From: Hydractinia symbiolongicarpus
Lineage: Eukaryota; Cnidaria; Hydrozoa; Anthoathecata; Hydractiniidae
Direction: 5' to 3'
DNA length: 64,000 bases
NCBI RefSeq assembly: GCF_029227915.1
Contig: NC_079878.1
Span: 1,550,001 to 1,614,000, forward strand
Part shown: positions 41,909 to 54,248 of the stretch, in pieces
Layout of the letters: every line of letters begins with the position of its first letter
Position numbering within the stretch: the stretch's first letter is position 1
Notes under the pieces: model-generated
Databases searched by the model: none
The model's input: only the letters and a program-made list of their open reading frames with translations
Told to the model about the DNA's origin: nothing
Translations under genes and position numbers: made by a program

Positions 41909-44900
41909 TTATAATTTTGATTTTAATTCTCCCTGATTGTCATATTCGTTGTACTTAATCCAATCCAGAGCAATTGGAGCTGACAACATGTCGTCTGTCA
42001 GCGCGAAAGCGTCCGTAAGCGCAAGCGATTGAGGGGCAATCTCTTTGCACAATTCGCGAGCAACTTCTGGAACTTTTTTAGCCGCCCACGCAGGCAGAAG
42101 TCGCTCACCGACAAACCATCCTAGATTTCGCTCTAAAATTGTGATCACGTATAGATGATGCAGCTTTAATAAAATATCTCGTAATGACGGATCTGCCGAA
42201 AGCCGAGTTTTAGTGCACACTTCGCTCACCAACCGTTCACCATACGCATGCGCAGCATGTTGAACAAGATCACTGGATTCGTACATCCATGTTTCGAATA
42301 GTTTTGCTCTTCCGGCTTTTGCCATCTTCGTGCCCAGTTCTAAATACAACAAGTCTTCTCTTTTTTTCAACAAGCCATGCAAGTAATCAATGCTGTTAAG
42401 GTTTGGTCGCGATAAAATACCAGTGCTAAATTTCGACGATAACCACATCGTCATAAGATCAGACTTCGTGTATGATGTCAACCGTTCCTTAGCAACCTTT
42501 TGCATCAACACGCAGTTGTCTCCTTCCGCAGTCATCGAAGCATGGGAGGACGTGATGACAGTTCCTAAACGATTGACAGACAAGAATCCTTGTCCACCGG
42601 TTCTTTCGCGACAGATAGTTCCAACATTTTCCACATTCCATCCACACAGAGGCTTAATGACGCAACACATTGTGACAACATCAGCATGTTCGGATCCATC
42701 AGCAGCTTGGAACGCCCACCTATCTTTTACATAATCCAATCCGATGTTCAAGCAGTAAGTTTCTGCTAATAGTGGTATCAAAGCACGCTGCTGAAGTTGG
42801 TAGCTCAATATCGGTGTGTCTGATTTACCCTTTGGACCTACAGTCAGTCTTGTTGCCGAATACCTAAAATCAAGTTGTATAGAAATGTAAAACTGGCTGC
42901 TCTTACAACATCTTTTTATAAGCTTATAAACTCTGTAAAGTCCATGAAAATTTAGCACATTGAAGATTAATTGCAGCCTAAACTTTGAAAGCTTAAAATT
43001 TTTACCCTGATACGCAGAAAGAAACCTTTGGCCAACACTGTTAGACATACTTTAGGTATATTTAGATTATAATACCCATATATGTCTGTCTGTCTGTCAC
43101 GCGAAATGGTACCGCAAGTAGCGAGACGCACGCAATAAGTGTAAAAAGGACGAACGGGCCGTGGATTTTTTTCACGGCCAGTGACTAGTATATATAGAAT
43201 AAAGCACCTACCGTAAGGCAACTGCTAATGCAGTTTTGGCACCGCCTTGCGACATGGCAGCTATGCACAATCGTCCGGAAAGCAATTGATCAGCTACCGT
43301 TAAAAAGCGACCACGGTTGCTTTTGATATCAGTAGTGAAGGTTCCATCCTCCGCCACATCAGAAAATTTATTCAATAAATTTTCTCTTGGCACTCGAACA
43401 TTATCAAAACTGAGTTTGGCGTTGTCCACGCCATTTACGCCCATCTTGTATCCCATATCTTCCACTGTAATTCCAGGCAGTGGTTTCAAGTTATCGTCTC
43501 TGATTTGAACAAGTATACCATGTATGCCATGGTCAACGTCTAAAACACGAATAAACAGGCATAAGAACTTACAAAATGTAAGTTCCTGCTTTAAAAAAAT
43601 GCTGACGTGCCACATTCTTTCCATTAGTAAAAAAGGTTATAAATATCCCTAACCATTATTTTATGCATTTAATCTTTTAGAAATTGAGCCCATCAGAATG
43701 TTTACGCTTTTTTATAAAAATATATTTTATAGTCAACTTTTGTCTGACAACTTAATTTCGCGAAAAAGCTATCTTATAAAACACCATTTCCCTTCCCAAC
43801 TGAAGTTATCTCAGGTTGCCCAAAAAATGTCACATTGGGTAAAACAATTTGTACTATGAGTTTTACGCCTATCAAAATAGTATATTTCAATTAAACTGCC
43901 AGAGTCTACATTAATTAACTAAGAAGCTGAATGAAACAATTTCGGTTGAGACCTACCGCCTATTTTTAATTGTGCGAACACCACACAGTGTTTTGCATGG
44001 ATGGCTCCATTAGTGATCCAATATTTCTGAGCCAGTGGTGTAGGTGTGTTTATGATGAATTCTTTCGTGGCTTTGTCATACACAGCTGTGGTTTCCATTT
44101 CTACCGCATTGTTGCCATAACTACCAGAATATAAAAACATACCAGTAAAATAAAACAAAAAAGAATAAAAAAGCCATCGGTTTAAATTGACAGTTTTTTT
44201 TATATCGGTCAATGTTTATCAGTTTGCACGAAACTTGCGTTTTCAGGATCAGTCAAGTAAAATTAGAAATTTTCATAATTAGTTTAATTACTACGATTAT
44301 TTACCCTCCTCAGATTCTAATGCTGCTGATTGATGACGGTCCTGAAAAGAGGGCCCTAGTGTATTTAAACCTTCAATTTGAGCTACAGAGGGCGTGTAAT
44401 TACAACAGCCGCTCAAATAATATCAATCCTATTCTCAGGCTGAATGTTAAGCATAAAGGATAGATTTACACTTAATAGTCTTTGGCATGGCTTGGTCACA
44501 GAGTTAACGCTCTACCACAAAACCACCAGTCGGTAACTAGTTTTTTAACATATTTTTGCATGAATTTTGCCTGTATATATCAGTTTGTGCAAATACTTCT
44601 GTACGCAACACCTATACCAAGTGCCAAGAATACGAAGTTTATCACCCCAAAATAGAGCTACAAATCCCAATTCCGTAAAAAAAACTGGGACGAACGTGAT
44701 GCGTGACGTTACAAAGTGTGGAAAGCGCAATTTTATGAAGTGACTGGTCTAATAAAGTAGCAAATTTGTAAATCGTTTATAGTTTTGACAAATATAGCTA
44801 CTCGCAATTCCATCTTATTTTATGCTAAATATGCCAAGTTGCACAGCTTTCGGTTGTACATGTCGCTGCACGTTTAACAAATAGCTTAGTTTTCATAGGA

Positions 44901-46807
44901 TACGTTAAGAAAAATCGAACAACACACTTCGTAAAAAATGATTGCAAGCGATTAAAAGAGATAGTTCTTTAACAAAAGGTTCTGTTTTTTACATCTGCTC
45001 AAAACATTTCACTGGCGATTGTTTCCAAAGGGATATGATAGTGAGACAAAGTTCATCTTGATTTCTTGAATGTAAAAAAAGTCACTGGTCTTCAAGTCCA
45101 CGCCATTGTATAATTTACGTTCACTTTTATTTTACTAATATTGTTTCACAAGTTTATTACCTTCTTCCATTTTAAAATTTGATATTTTAAAGTTAATTTT
45201 TCGTCCTGCTTGCCACTTATGATTATCTTTTTGCTCACAACTCATAAGCAAAGTTTTACTTCAGAGACTAAAAAATTGTCCCTTTTACCCCCTGAATTGT
45301 TTCTCATTTAATATGCAAACTTTCATCACACTAAAAATATAAAAAAAGGATGGGCTACTGTTCTCCTTCGTCCATACAATTTCCTTTTTTAAAATTATAA
45401 CGGTTCAACGGGAGAGGGACAATGCATCAAAAAGTGTTTGAAAACATTTACTTTCTTTATGAAGACTGTTTATTCATTTCAGAAATATTGTTGTTTTTGA
45501 CGAAAAAGAAAGATTTATTTTTTATATATGCTTAGTTATTTTGCTTCTTGTTTATTAAAAAATAAGTTATAACAAATCGTAATGTCTTCTTTTCAATGTG
45601 TTTTCTTGGAGGCCTCTCTCTGCGGCTTGCTACATGTCGCACTTTGCAACGTCATTTTTGATACTATTTCCAGTTTTCTTGTTTTTACGCAGCCCGTTAA
45701 AAAAAAGGATATTTCTGGCAAAGAAATTGCTTTTATTGAGATAAAAACAGACATAATTAAGTTGCACTTTCTTATTTTTTTACATATATTACCCATTTTT
45801 GACAATATATCAAAAAATATTTTTTGCACGCAGTTCCCCTTTAATTTAAAGGAATAAAAACTATGATGCTCTCCTAGAAGATAGCTTGTTCAAAATTAGG
45901 AAAACGTGGCCAATCTTACCCAAGCTCTGTCAGTCCGAAACACCCTACATCTTGCAATGAGTCGATTCCTTTTAAAAGTTTCTTGTGATGACGTTCCGTA
46001 CCAAGTTTTAAAACAGTGCCACCAAACAGATTAAACTGGACTGTCATTTTTGTTGACATTGCTGGATCCACAATACTGGCCAACTCATGAGCTGCAAATA
46101 TTTTCAACGGATTGTCGCGAAAATCAAGCACTGAGATATACCCTTTGTCGCAAATCTTTTGCAAGCGCTGCAGAGCTACCTAGAAAATCAATCAAATGTT
46201 CCAGTTAAAAATTTTTAAACTATATGACTATGAAAAAAAAATTGTCTGATAACTTTAAAAGAACCACACAAGGCAAATTGAAGAAAAAACTGAGAAAAGA
46301 AGACTTTATTTCATTCTTTCTGCAACCAAACAATTGCATATAAGACACATGTAAGCTTTAAAATGTCAAGTGTGTCACATCACCCAAACATAAATAAAAA
46401 CTACAAAACTACGAAGTCATTAAACAGTTTTGAAGCTAATTTCCAAACTTTTAAAATTTAATACATAAAACACGGAACATGCTAATGCTACAAACCTCTC
46501 TTTCCTCTTGTAAGCTAATGTTGTACTCTGGTCGAAACACAGGATCACTGAGAAACTCTCTCATCTCCTTTCTCATCTCATGATTATCATGGTCAATCAA
46601 AGCAGTCATTTTGTCTACATCAAAAGATGCTTTTGGCCATTTTGATCGCAACTCTTTTGGATCACGGTTAAGTTCGACAGCAGTCCAAGCACATCTTTTC
46701 AAGTTTAATGATTGCCCGTTCCGAGGTTTAAGCTTAGTAGTGAAACTTGAAGCGCCAGTTGAAACAGCAAACCTTTGACTTGACTTAATCATCTTACATG
46801 CGAACAT
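41909..46807 (-). CDS. ACOX: Peroxisomal acyl-CoA oxidase, five exons, C-terminal SKL
   Basis: Model (minus): 46807-46496, 46179-45920, 44120-43957, 43539-43212, 42863-41909; 672 aa, all GT-AG, with phases 0, 2, 1, 2 consistent. It oxidises acyl-CoA to 2-trans-enoyl-CoA with FAD and makes hydrogen peroxide, the first step of peroxisomal beta-oxidation. Seen: an N-terminal helical domain, the flavin/substrate motif [10 protein letters not shown] near residue 185, [20 protein letters not shown], an [12 protein letters not shown] block, CRERTGGQG near 439, and AEGDN near 468 with the catalytic-base Glu. The last three residues SKL are a type 1 peroxisomal signal. The GVNGVDN and GGQG blocks resemble plant and protist oxidases and animal ACOX3 more than ACOX1. 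Intron 4 carries hairpin element copy 3. The start ATG lies about 40 bp from a LINE remnant. A later in-frame ATG (residue 6) could also initiate. Confidence 0.93.
43108..43189. mobile_element. Hairpin element family, copy 3, in oxidase intron 4
   Basis: GGTACCGCAAGTAGCGAG, then AAAAAGGACGAACGG, the stem GGCCGTGGA...TTTTTCACGGCC (43157-43179) and ACTAGT (43184-43189). Confidence 0.6.
44121..45919 (-). other. Large intron 2 of the oxidase gene
   Basis: 1.8 kb between exons 2 and 3, starting with a GTAAGA donor at 45919 and ending in TTCTGGTAG. Open frames within it (for example 44212-44463 and 45582-45857) have no domain. A block at about 44485-44530 has a weak pol III A-box-like word on the minus strand, but is too poor to call. 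Confidence 0.5.
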
Positions 46808-46848
46808 TGTCTAGTGTATCTATATATTTATTAAAAAAGTAATTTATT

Positions 46849-47165
46849 ATGCCAGAAAATAAAGTTGTGCCAGACCCCCAACTATTAAAAAAGTTTAAAA
46901 AAAGTATACATTCCATGGAACTTATACAATGCAACTTATATAGCCATATTACGGAGGATAATTGGGTAAGAAAGTGTAGAGACTTGATAGTTCCTGGGGC
47001 AAAGCCTAGAGGCAGACCGAGAAAAACTTGATACAGAGGAGGTTGAGTTTGATCTAACACAGTCTACATCAGATTGGAAGAGAGTCATTAATATACCCCG
47101 TCCAACCCATGCTAGCATGGAAAACGGACGTCAACCCGAGAATGATGATTACATTAATGGCAATA
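46849..47165 (+). pseudogene. 3' end of a LINE ORF2
   Basis: The plus frame MPENKVVPDPQLLKKFKK...CRDLIVPGAKPRGRPRKT matches the C-terminal GRGRPRKTW tail of L1/Jockey-type LINE proteins. After a stop at 47029-47031 (expected Trp), another frame continues with RPTHASMENGRQPENDD, the usual acidic end. It is 5'-truncated and lies about 40 bp upstream of the oxidase start codon, in opposite orientation. Confidence 0.6.
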
Positions 47166-48284
47166 TGTACGGGCAATTAGGTAATTTCTTGTATATATTT
47201 AAAATGATTAGCATATATATATATATATACATTTTTTTAATTTATTTTTAAATAAAGAATGAGTTATGACTTCCCTAAAAATTTAAAGGTCTAAAATTTA
47301 CTTATAAAACTGGAAATAAAGGTAGTTTAATTTCTTAAGTCTCCCATTGTTTTTTCCAGCTACCTACTTCCAGCTACTTTAAAATAATTCTGTATACAAT
47401 GGCTATGCTTTTGAACTTTCAACAAAGGCATTTTACCGGAGAATGAGGATATTTTTTAAAGAAAATTATAAACTCTGACTACACAGTAACAATTCGCAAA
47501 CTAGTTTTCATTTATCATACTTTTAATGAAAAAGGTTAAGGCAAGCCCACCTTTTTTTCTTTATTTTTCAGCCATTTTATTTGCCAGCTCTTACAACGCA
47601 GGCCATTAATAACACATGGACCATAATTTTGCCCCCCTTAAAAAATAACTGGAATAGAGTAGGTACATGATCACTACATCACATCACCAACATAAAATCT
47701 AAAGTTCTATCATAAGTCAATTTACATAGCAGGCAGCGAAAAATTTTTGGTGGAGCAAGACCGTTTAATTTATTAATATTAAGCGGACGCCACAAATATC
47801 TGGTGCTAGTGTCACTTGACCAACCATATTTTTTATTACAATTTTTGTCTCTTTTACATAACATAACAGCAAAAAGAGAAAAAGTCCTGGGATCAATGTT
47901 GCTTAAAATCTGCATTTTTCTATACTTATAATCGCTGAAACAAAACGTCTAAAAATAAAAGCATGTGCAACAAACAAACAAAAAAAAATTTATAAAATAA
48001 AATGTCTAAAATAATCCAAAGTGTCTAACAACCGTTACGTAAAAAGCGGAATACGCTAAAACTATATACTTGCTTTGCCATTCCAGAAGTACACCTGGGA
48101 AAAAAAGAACACCAAACATTAAAAAAACCCAACATTTTTGATAAGTCATGCAAAAAGCTATTCAGTCTATTGCATACGACAAACCTTACAAAATTATACT
48201 AAAAATATAAAAAATTAATAGCTGAAAACACATAAAAGAGAAATATGAAAACTTGAATATTGTATATATATTTTTATATGTATA
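47166..48284. other. Gene-free stretch
   Basis: It has an (AT)n microsatellite at 47213-47230. The minus frame at 47679-47915 has no recognisable domain. Confidence 0.45.
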
Positions 48285-48350
48285 TAGGAATTACCAATGA
48301 TACTATTACAACACAATTAAAACCCCACCAACAAGTGATTGTTATTAGAA
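48285..48350. repeat. Direct repeat flanking the copia relic, left copy
   Basis: ATAGGAATTACCAATGATAC, then ACACAATTAAAACCCCACCA and CAAGTGATT match 50816-50880 in the same orientation. The two copies bracket the copia pol relic and may be remnants of its LTRs. Confidence 0.55.
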
Positions 48351-48667
48351 ATCGCCTAGATAGAAGATCAACAATCTCCCTCTATTTTCTTTTTGTGTGG
48401 CTTTCAGTTGGTTATTGGAATGTGAGAGGAACTTATAGCAACTCCAACTCGCTTAGTACAGTGGTCTAGGGGCAAAACTGGCTTTTCACCAAAACCCTCT
48501 ACTGTACTGGTCTTGGTTAAGTCATCACTACATGTATCTCTCTTTCTTCGTGTGATTATTTGTGTGGAATTTAAACATAAAAATTCTAAAAGATAAAAAC
48601 TAAAAGAAACTTTAATTTTTAAGCAAAATATTCAAATTTTCAAAACTTAACATTTAATTGTTCACTA
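48351..48667. other. Spacer with a weak SINE-like block
   Basis: At 48453-48525 TAGTACAGTGG fits a pol III A-box, and CTACTGTACTGG lies about 50 bases on with an 8-bp inverted repeat. No B-box is convincing, so a SINE is only possible. Confidence 0.25.
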
Positions 48668-50700
48668 TTATTCTTCATGACCCCTCTGTAGCACATTCAT
48701 TAAGAGTGTGCTATTTGCTCCTTGTTTTGTTAATACGTCTGCTAACTAATGTTTGGTAGAAATCCACTTCAATTCAATCTTTTTCTGATTGATACTCTGT
48801 CTAAGTTAAGACATATCAACCCTTAACCGTTTGTCTTCCAAAGACTTTGTTGAAAGGGCAGCTTCGAATAATGATTTGTTATTTGTATGACATAAGATGC
48901 CTTCTAGATTAGTATTCAACACTTAATTTATCACATTCTTCACCCATATGCATGAATCAATACCATTAACAAGAGCAAGTGTCTCAGCAGCAAGAGTGCT
49001 ACTCGCAACCCTCTTAATTTTCTTAGACTGCCATGTTATAGGCACCATAAAATTCTCAACACCTTTCAGGAAAATAAAAATTCCACTTTGAGAGCTGCCA
49101 TCTTGAAGGTTCCCAAATGAAACATCAGAATATAAGATCAGTTGTAATGGAAACTAAGCTTCCAAAATTTCATGGAAATGTTGGCATCCAATTTCAACTT
49201 CTTTACCACTTTATTGGCTCTCATAACATCATCAACTACTGCATAGTTTAGTTTTCTGCTTAGCTGGCACACATCAAAAGAAATATCAGGCCTTGATTGT
49301 GATGACATCCAGTTTAGTTGTCCACATATGCATCGGAAGTTTGATTGTTCTTCATGTGATAGTTGTTGATGTCTGTCTGTTGTGTTTTTCATCTTCACCA
49401 GTTCCATACCTGCCACATAGTTCTTTTGGTCATTGTTAATAAAACCATTAGATTGTTGTATATTGACACCAACATACTTGAAATTGGAGTAATCTTCAGA
49501 TCCAATAAGAAAAGTTTCTCTGATAGACGAAATGGCCTTCACTTGAAAATCATGGAATCCTCCCCACAGAAAATTATCAATATATATTACAATCAGTCCT
49601 TGGCAGCAGTCATCTTGAATCCAATAAAATAATGCCTAATCAAATAAAGACATTATCAACCCCAAGCCGATTAGCTCTTCCTTCACACGTAGATACAAAG
49701 CTCTTGAAGCATCAGCAAGGCTGTATACAACTTTATTTAGTTTCCAAAACACACCTGTTGATTTGCTTCCTTTAGGGGCTTTATGATAATCTCTCTGTCA
49801 ATCTGGTTGCCTTGAAGAAATGCGGTCTTGACATCTAAGGTGTGACATTCCCATTCGTAGGTTGCTAACATCGTAAGTACAATGCGAAGACTTTCTTTTG
49901 ATAAAGTTGGGGATTTTTTACCTTTTCTTATTTGAAACCAAACGACCTTTAACTGTTTTGTATCCCCATGTTCTTTGTTGTGACCACCCATCTTGTGGAT
50001 ATTACAGATTGACCCTTATCTTCTATGGTGGAGAAAACTTTGTTGTCCTCCAATTGGTGAAGTCTTTATACTTTGCATTTAGGAGCTCATCTGTAACAGT
50101 TGCTTGAGTCGATAACAGTACTTCTTCAGTTTCGTTTGTCTCAACAACAGGTTGCCAGTTACTTACACATCTTTTGAAATCTAACCAATTTATTTCACCT
50201 GTGTCTTCATTTTGGCATTTAAACAGCTACCATACTGTCTGCCTTCTTTTCCTTTTTTGCTCACTTTTCCAACTCTGCTGTGGACCAATCTCCTTGTCGG
50301 GAGTTAGCTTGTAAATGATTTTTGTCCACAACTTTTGTGATTTCATTCATTGAGGCACCGTCTGATGTTGTTTCTTTTGTTGTTTGTAAATTTGTTGTTT
50401 TCTCATTTTCTGGTTCTTCTGTATTTTTACTGTCAAAATCATCTGCACCAACACATTCACCAAAAACATCATCTGCACCAACACATTCACCAAAAACATC
50501 ATTGCATTCAAGTGGAATGCAATTGTTTACTTGTGTAGTTGTCACTTCAGTATTCCTTTCTGTGTCTTGTAATGTGATTTTTCAATTACAATGCCTGGTC
50601 CATGCCATTTTCCACTGTCTTTTCTTTTATAGAAAACTCTATCTTCATTGATATATCAGTCATCATTGTAACATTCAGAGGATTTTTTCCAATATTTAAC
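48668..50700 (-). pseudogene. Ty1/copia retrotransposon pol relic
   Basis: Minus strand, in order: an integrase C-terminal piece (FYKRKDSGKWHGPGIVIEK, about 50640-50570); an acidic linker with a duplicated DVFGECVGAD (50545-50261); the reverse transcriptase start (WGYKTVKGRLVSNKK, LRIVLTMLATYEW, HTLDVKTAFLQGNQ, 49991-49740); decayed middle RT with many stops; and RNase H (DVSFGNLQDGSSQSG near 49130, then WQSKKIKRVASSTLAAETLA, LADVLTKQGA) ending at 48668. The HTLDVKTAFLQG motif is diagnostic of copia RT. No intact frame remains. Confidence 0.85.
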
Positions 50701-50815
50701 AATTGTCCTGTAGGTCATCTTTGCAATAGTTCTTTCCTGTGTATATAACGCAACGCTAAATTAGTGTGATTGATTCAACTCAACACTATGGAACAGAACC
50801 TTAACTGAAGACAAT

Positions 50816-50880
50816 ATAGGAATTACCAATGATACTGGTTTAACACAATTAAAACTCCACCACCAAGTGATTCTATTAGT
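50816..50880. repeat. Direct repeat flanking the copia relic, right copy
   Basis: Counterpart of 48285-48350, with a few mismatches. Confidence 0.55.
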
Positions 50881-52640
50881 AATTGTCTATGTAATTGTCT
50901 AATTGTCTACCGAAATATTTCAACACAAAATATTAAAACAACAATTTGCCTTACAGACCCAAACTTATAATCAACAAAATCATGCATAAAATCAAAGAAG
51001 ATAACAATGCAGCGTTTTTTGAATTTAAGAATTGAATATTTTTCAAACCGTTGTAATGTAACAGATGAAAACATTGATTTAAGTTTAGTTTTTATGTTTA
51101 GGTTTTTTATAACAACATTAACACTGAATCACCCAGTCTGTAGTGTTAAATAGAGTAACAACGGCAAAATTACTTTGTATAGCTTATGTAAATTTTTATA
51201 AGAATAGTATATTATTTTTAATATTTTCTTAGCATAACTATAACCTCAAAAGACATATTTAAAAAAAATAAGGCCATCTAAAAGTTACTATTTTTAATGC
51301 GAATTTCTACTGTATGCAACAACATTGCTTTGGACATAAAAAAGTTCAGTTTGTTTGATATGCAATAAAAAAGTAAACCTCTGATTAATTTTGTGCATCA
51401 TAAAAATTTTCATATTAAACAAACAATCAAGCTTACACATATTCTTAGGATATTCTGACCCATTGTTTAGAATGTATTCTTACAAAAAAAGTTCCTAACT
51501 TTCTTGACAAATACAATCCTTGTAGCCTAAAAACTTGCTAAATATTGCTATATATAGCTATTGGCAATTTTTTTATATTTAGAACAAACAATCAAGGGTA
51601 GATATATTCTTAGAATAATCTAAACTTTTGACCCATTGTTTAATATATATATATTCTTACAAAAAAGTTCCTAACTTTCTTGAGAAACACTATCCCCGGT
51701 ATTCTTAATTATATTTTTAGCATGTCTATGTCCTGAAAATATATAATGCATTAAAAGGGCTATGAACCAGTTAAAATGCTCACATTCCGTATATCCCACG
51801 CACATATTAAAAATCCGGCAAACGCGTTTTGTGCAATGAACAGACTAGTGCACTTTGCTCGCTGGTTCAATATTTTTTCCCAAAAGTATATTGCAAAGAA
51901 ATATTTCAGCAAGACTCATTCTTGATGAAAACATGACCAAGGCTGGAGAAGATAAAAACTCTAGTTATATCTATATGTTCGAGTCTGAAAATTACATACA
52001 TGCCGGAAAAATAACCATTTTTGTTTTTCGCTGCCTTCAGCTCTGATAGTTGTATCTTCTCATTAATAGTTATCTAACTCATACAGCTGCATGGGATGCT
52101 GAGTTTATATCAACAGAAGTATCACCAAAGTATCAATCTAGTTGGACAGGATCAAACTCACTGTAAGTGTTATATTTCAATTTAACAAGCTCGACTTTCG
52201 TGTAAGTCACGAAAGTCGAAATCCAACAACCGTTCTGTAGCCGTTTTAATAAAATAAAGATTGCTATAAGTTGCTTTATAGCTATCGGCAAATTCTTTTT
52301 ATATTTAGAACAAACAATCTAGGTTGAACATATTCTTAGGATATTCTTAACTGACACTGTTATAAATTGCCTAATATTGTCGCTAAACTGATTATACAAA
52401 AATCATAAAACATAGATGCATAAATGCAAAACAAACCTTTATATATTATGAAACTAAACATATGATAAAATGTGTGAATAAAAAGAAAGAAAAACACATT
52501 GCCAACAGACCAAAGGCCTTATTTTAGTAATCAAGTGAACAGCTAGCTCAATTTGCTTGAACTGTTGCTATAAACATTAAATGTTGTTAAGACCCTCAGA
52601 AATCGAATTTTAAATTAAAAGGATTTTAAATTAAAATAAT
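50881..52640. other. Gene-free stretch with diverged direct repeats
   Basis: Three related blocks share AACAAACAATC and CATATTCTTAGGATATTCT. They are at about 51418-51520, 51582-51700 (both also with AAAAAGTTCCTAACTTTCTT) and 52305-52350. A hairpin lies at 52191-52219. No gene is supported; the frame at 51855-52046 has no domain. Confidence 0.5.
52191..52219. repeat. Perfect 12-bp hairpin
   Basis: TCGACTTTCGTG at 52191-52202 pairs exactly with 52208-52219 across a 5-nt loop. Confidence 0.85.
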
Positions 52641-52789
52641 AGTTAATTATGAAATTGAGTTACTTACCCTCCACCGAAATATGGTTTGGTCAATCGCGTC
52701 TTTTCGTGGACTTTGAACTCTATGTCTATTTTGTAGTGCCGAAGACTAGGGCGGCTGCAGTAGTAACGACTGACACTGCGCCCACCCAG

Positions 52790-53000
52790 AAAAACCCGGG
52801 CTACGGATACCGTCGCAATGATGCAATTAAGCGCCCAGCATTTTTTAAGTTTCCCCCTTTTGAATAAGCGCCCAGTTAATTTCCTTAAAGTTCAATGAGC
52901 GCCCAGCACTTATTAAGCGCGCCCCTCCTCGAATAAGCGCCCACCTGATAAAAGGGGGCGCTTAATCGAAAACTACCTTGAGAAACTGGGCGCTTATTTG
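52790..53000. repeat. Cluster of GCGCCCA/TGGGCGC words
   Basis: AAGCGCCCAG or variants occur at about 52830, 52866, 52910 and 52937, and the complement GGGGGCGCTTA and CTGGGCGCTTATTTG at 52965-53002. A further GCGCC pair lies at 53381 and 53465. The mirrored orientation suggests the termini of a small transposon between about 52820 and 53475. Confidence 0.5.
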
Positions 53001-54248
53001 AAAATTTTACTTTCTTATATTAAGAACCCTGAAAAGACTAAACTCATTTCGCTTGTTCGGATCATCAAGCTGTATATTGGAAGCGTGGACGCAACATCGT
53101 TACCAGCACCTGCCCCTGATTTAAATAAAAAGCAGCGTGCGTTAGAAAAAAGGTTGGCATATGAACGTTTCAACTAAATCGTTTTTTCTTTGTGGACAAT
53201 ATCCCTAACGTTTGTCACAGACATCAAAATACGTCTCAAACAAAAATCTCTAGGAAGATTGTCTTTTTCTGGGAAGGTCAAAAGTTTATTCTGGATTGCA
53301 TCATGGTTTTTAAAATAGAACACCTTTCTCTGGCGTACAATAGCACTAAATATTTTACATGGATCCCTCTTTTAAATTAGGCGCCCCTCACCCAGCCTTC
53401 CGTCCTTTAATAAACGCGATAAATTAAATTAATTATTGTAGTGTCAAACGACGTTTAATTACCAGGCGCCTCTTTTAAGTAAAATTTCAAATAATCGGCT
53501 ACTGCATTTGTCACGCTATTAACCTGACCTAAGTACCTGTAAGTCCAATTTTCTTTTTATCAAGAGGCAATTAATGCTATCCGTTCACTACTTTGAAAAA
53601 AAAAATCGATGTTACTATCATTTTCTTCCACACGTGATTCACACTTATTCCGAATTTTGTTGATAAAAGTTAACCATATCTTTAGACTGATCACACAAAA
53701 GTTCGATATGTCCAATTTGCTTTTTTATCACTGGATTCCATATGTCAGTTTGAAGATGGTATTATGTGTTCTATATGCCAGCCCTTACCGTATTTTTTCC
53801 GCCTAAGTGTTCAATAAACTATGCTTTATTTTGTCCTCGAAATACTTCGTTGTTGCACCCAAGAAAATTGTGGAAACTACTCCCTCATTTCCCTAAACCC
53901 CCTTATGAGGTTTGAGGGTTAATGATATCTACTAGGTGACCAACAGGATAATAAAAAGACACTTAAATCTTAAAATATAATGCTCGTACACTGCCTTCTC
54001 ACCTTACTATGTTCGCAGATTCAACTTTCAACGCATAGTTTGAATTTGGAACTTCGAAAATCGTTCTCGCATAATCGACACCACTGCACATGTTGTTTAC
54101 CTTTGAGATTGACACTTGGCATGATCGAAACATCTGATGCAAATTTTAATTCGTCAAAGATTCGTCAAGCAATGAAAGGTGACAGGTCGTCCCTTTTTTA
54201 CTCTCCATTGGGCACACACAAAATTCTTTAGACATTCTAGACAATATC
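53001..54248. other. Gene-free stretch
   Basis: Frames at 53609-53806 and 53980-54231 have no recognisable domain. No repeat was matched except the GCGCC words noted for the preceding cluster. Confidence 0.4.

Noticed and set aside
42390-42734. 114-codon plus-strand frame
   Set aside because: Antisense of oxidase exon 5, which has clear family motifs.
44485-44530. tRNA-like or SINE block on the minus strand in oxidase intron 2
   Set aside because: Only an approximate A-box (GTGGTAGAGCGTT) is visible, with no B-box and no second copy.
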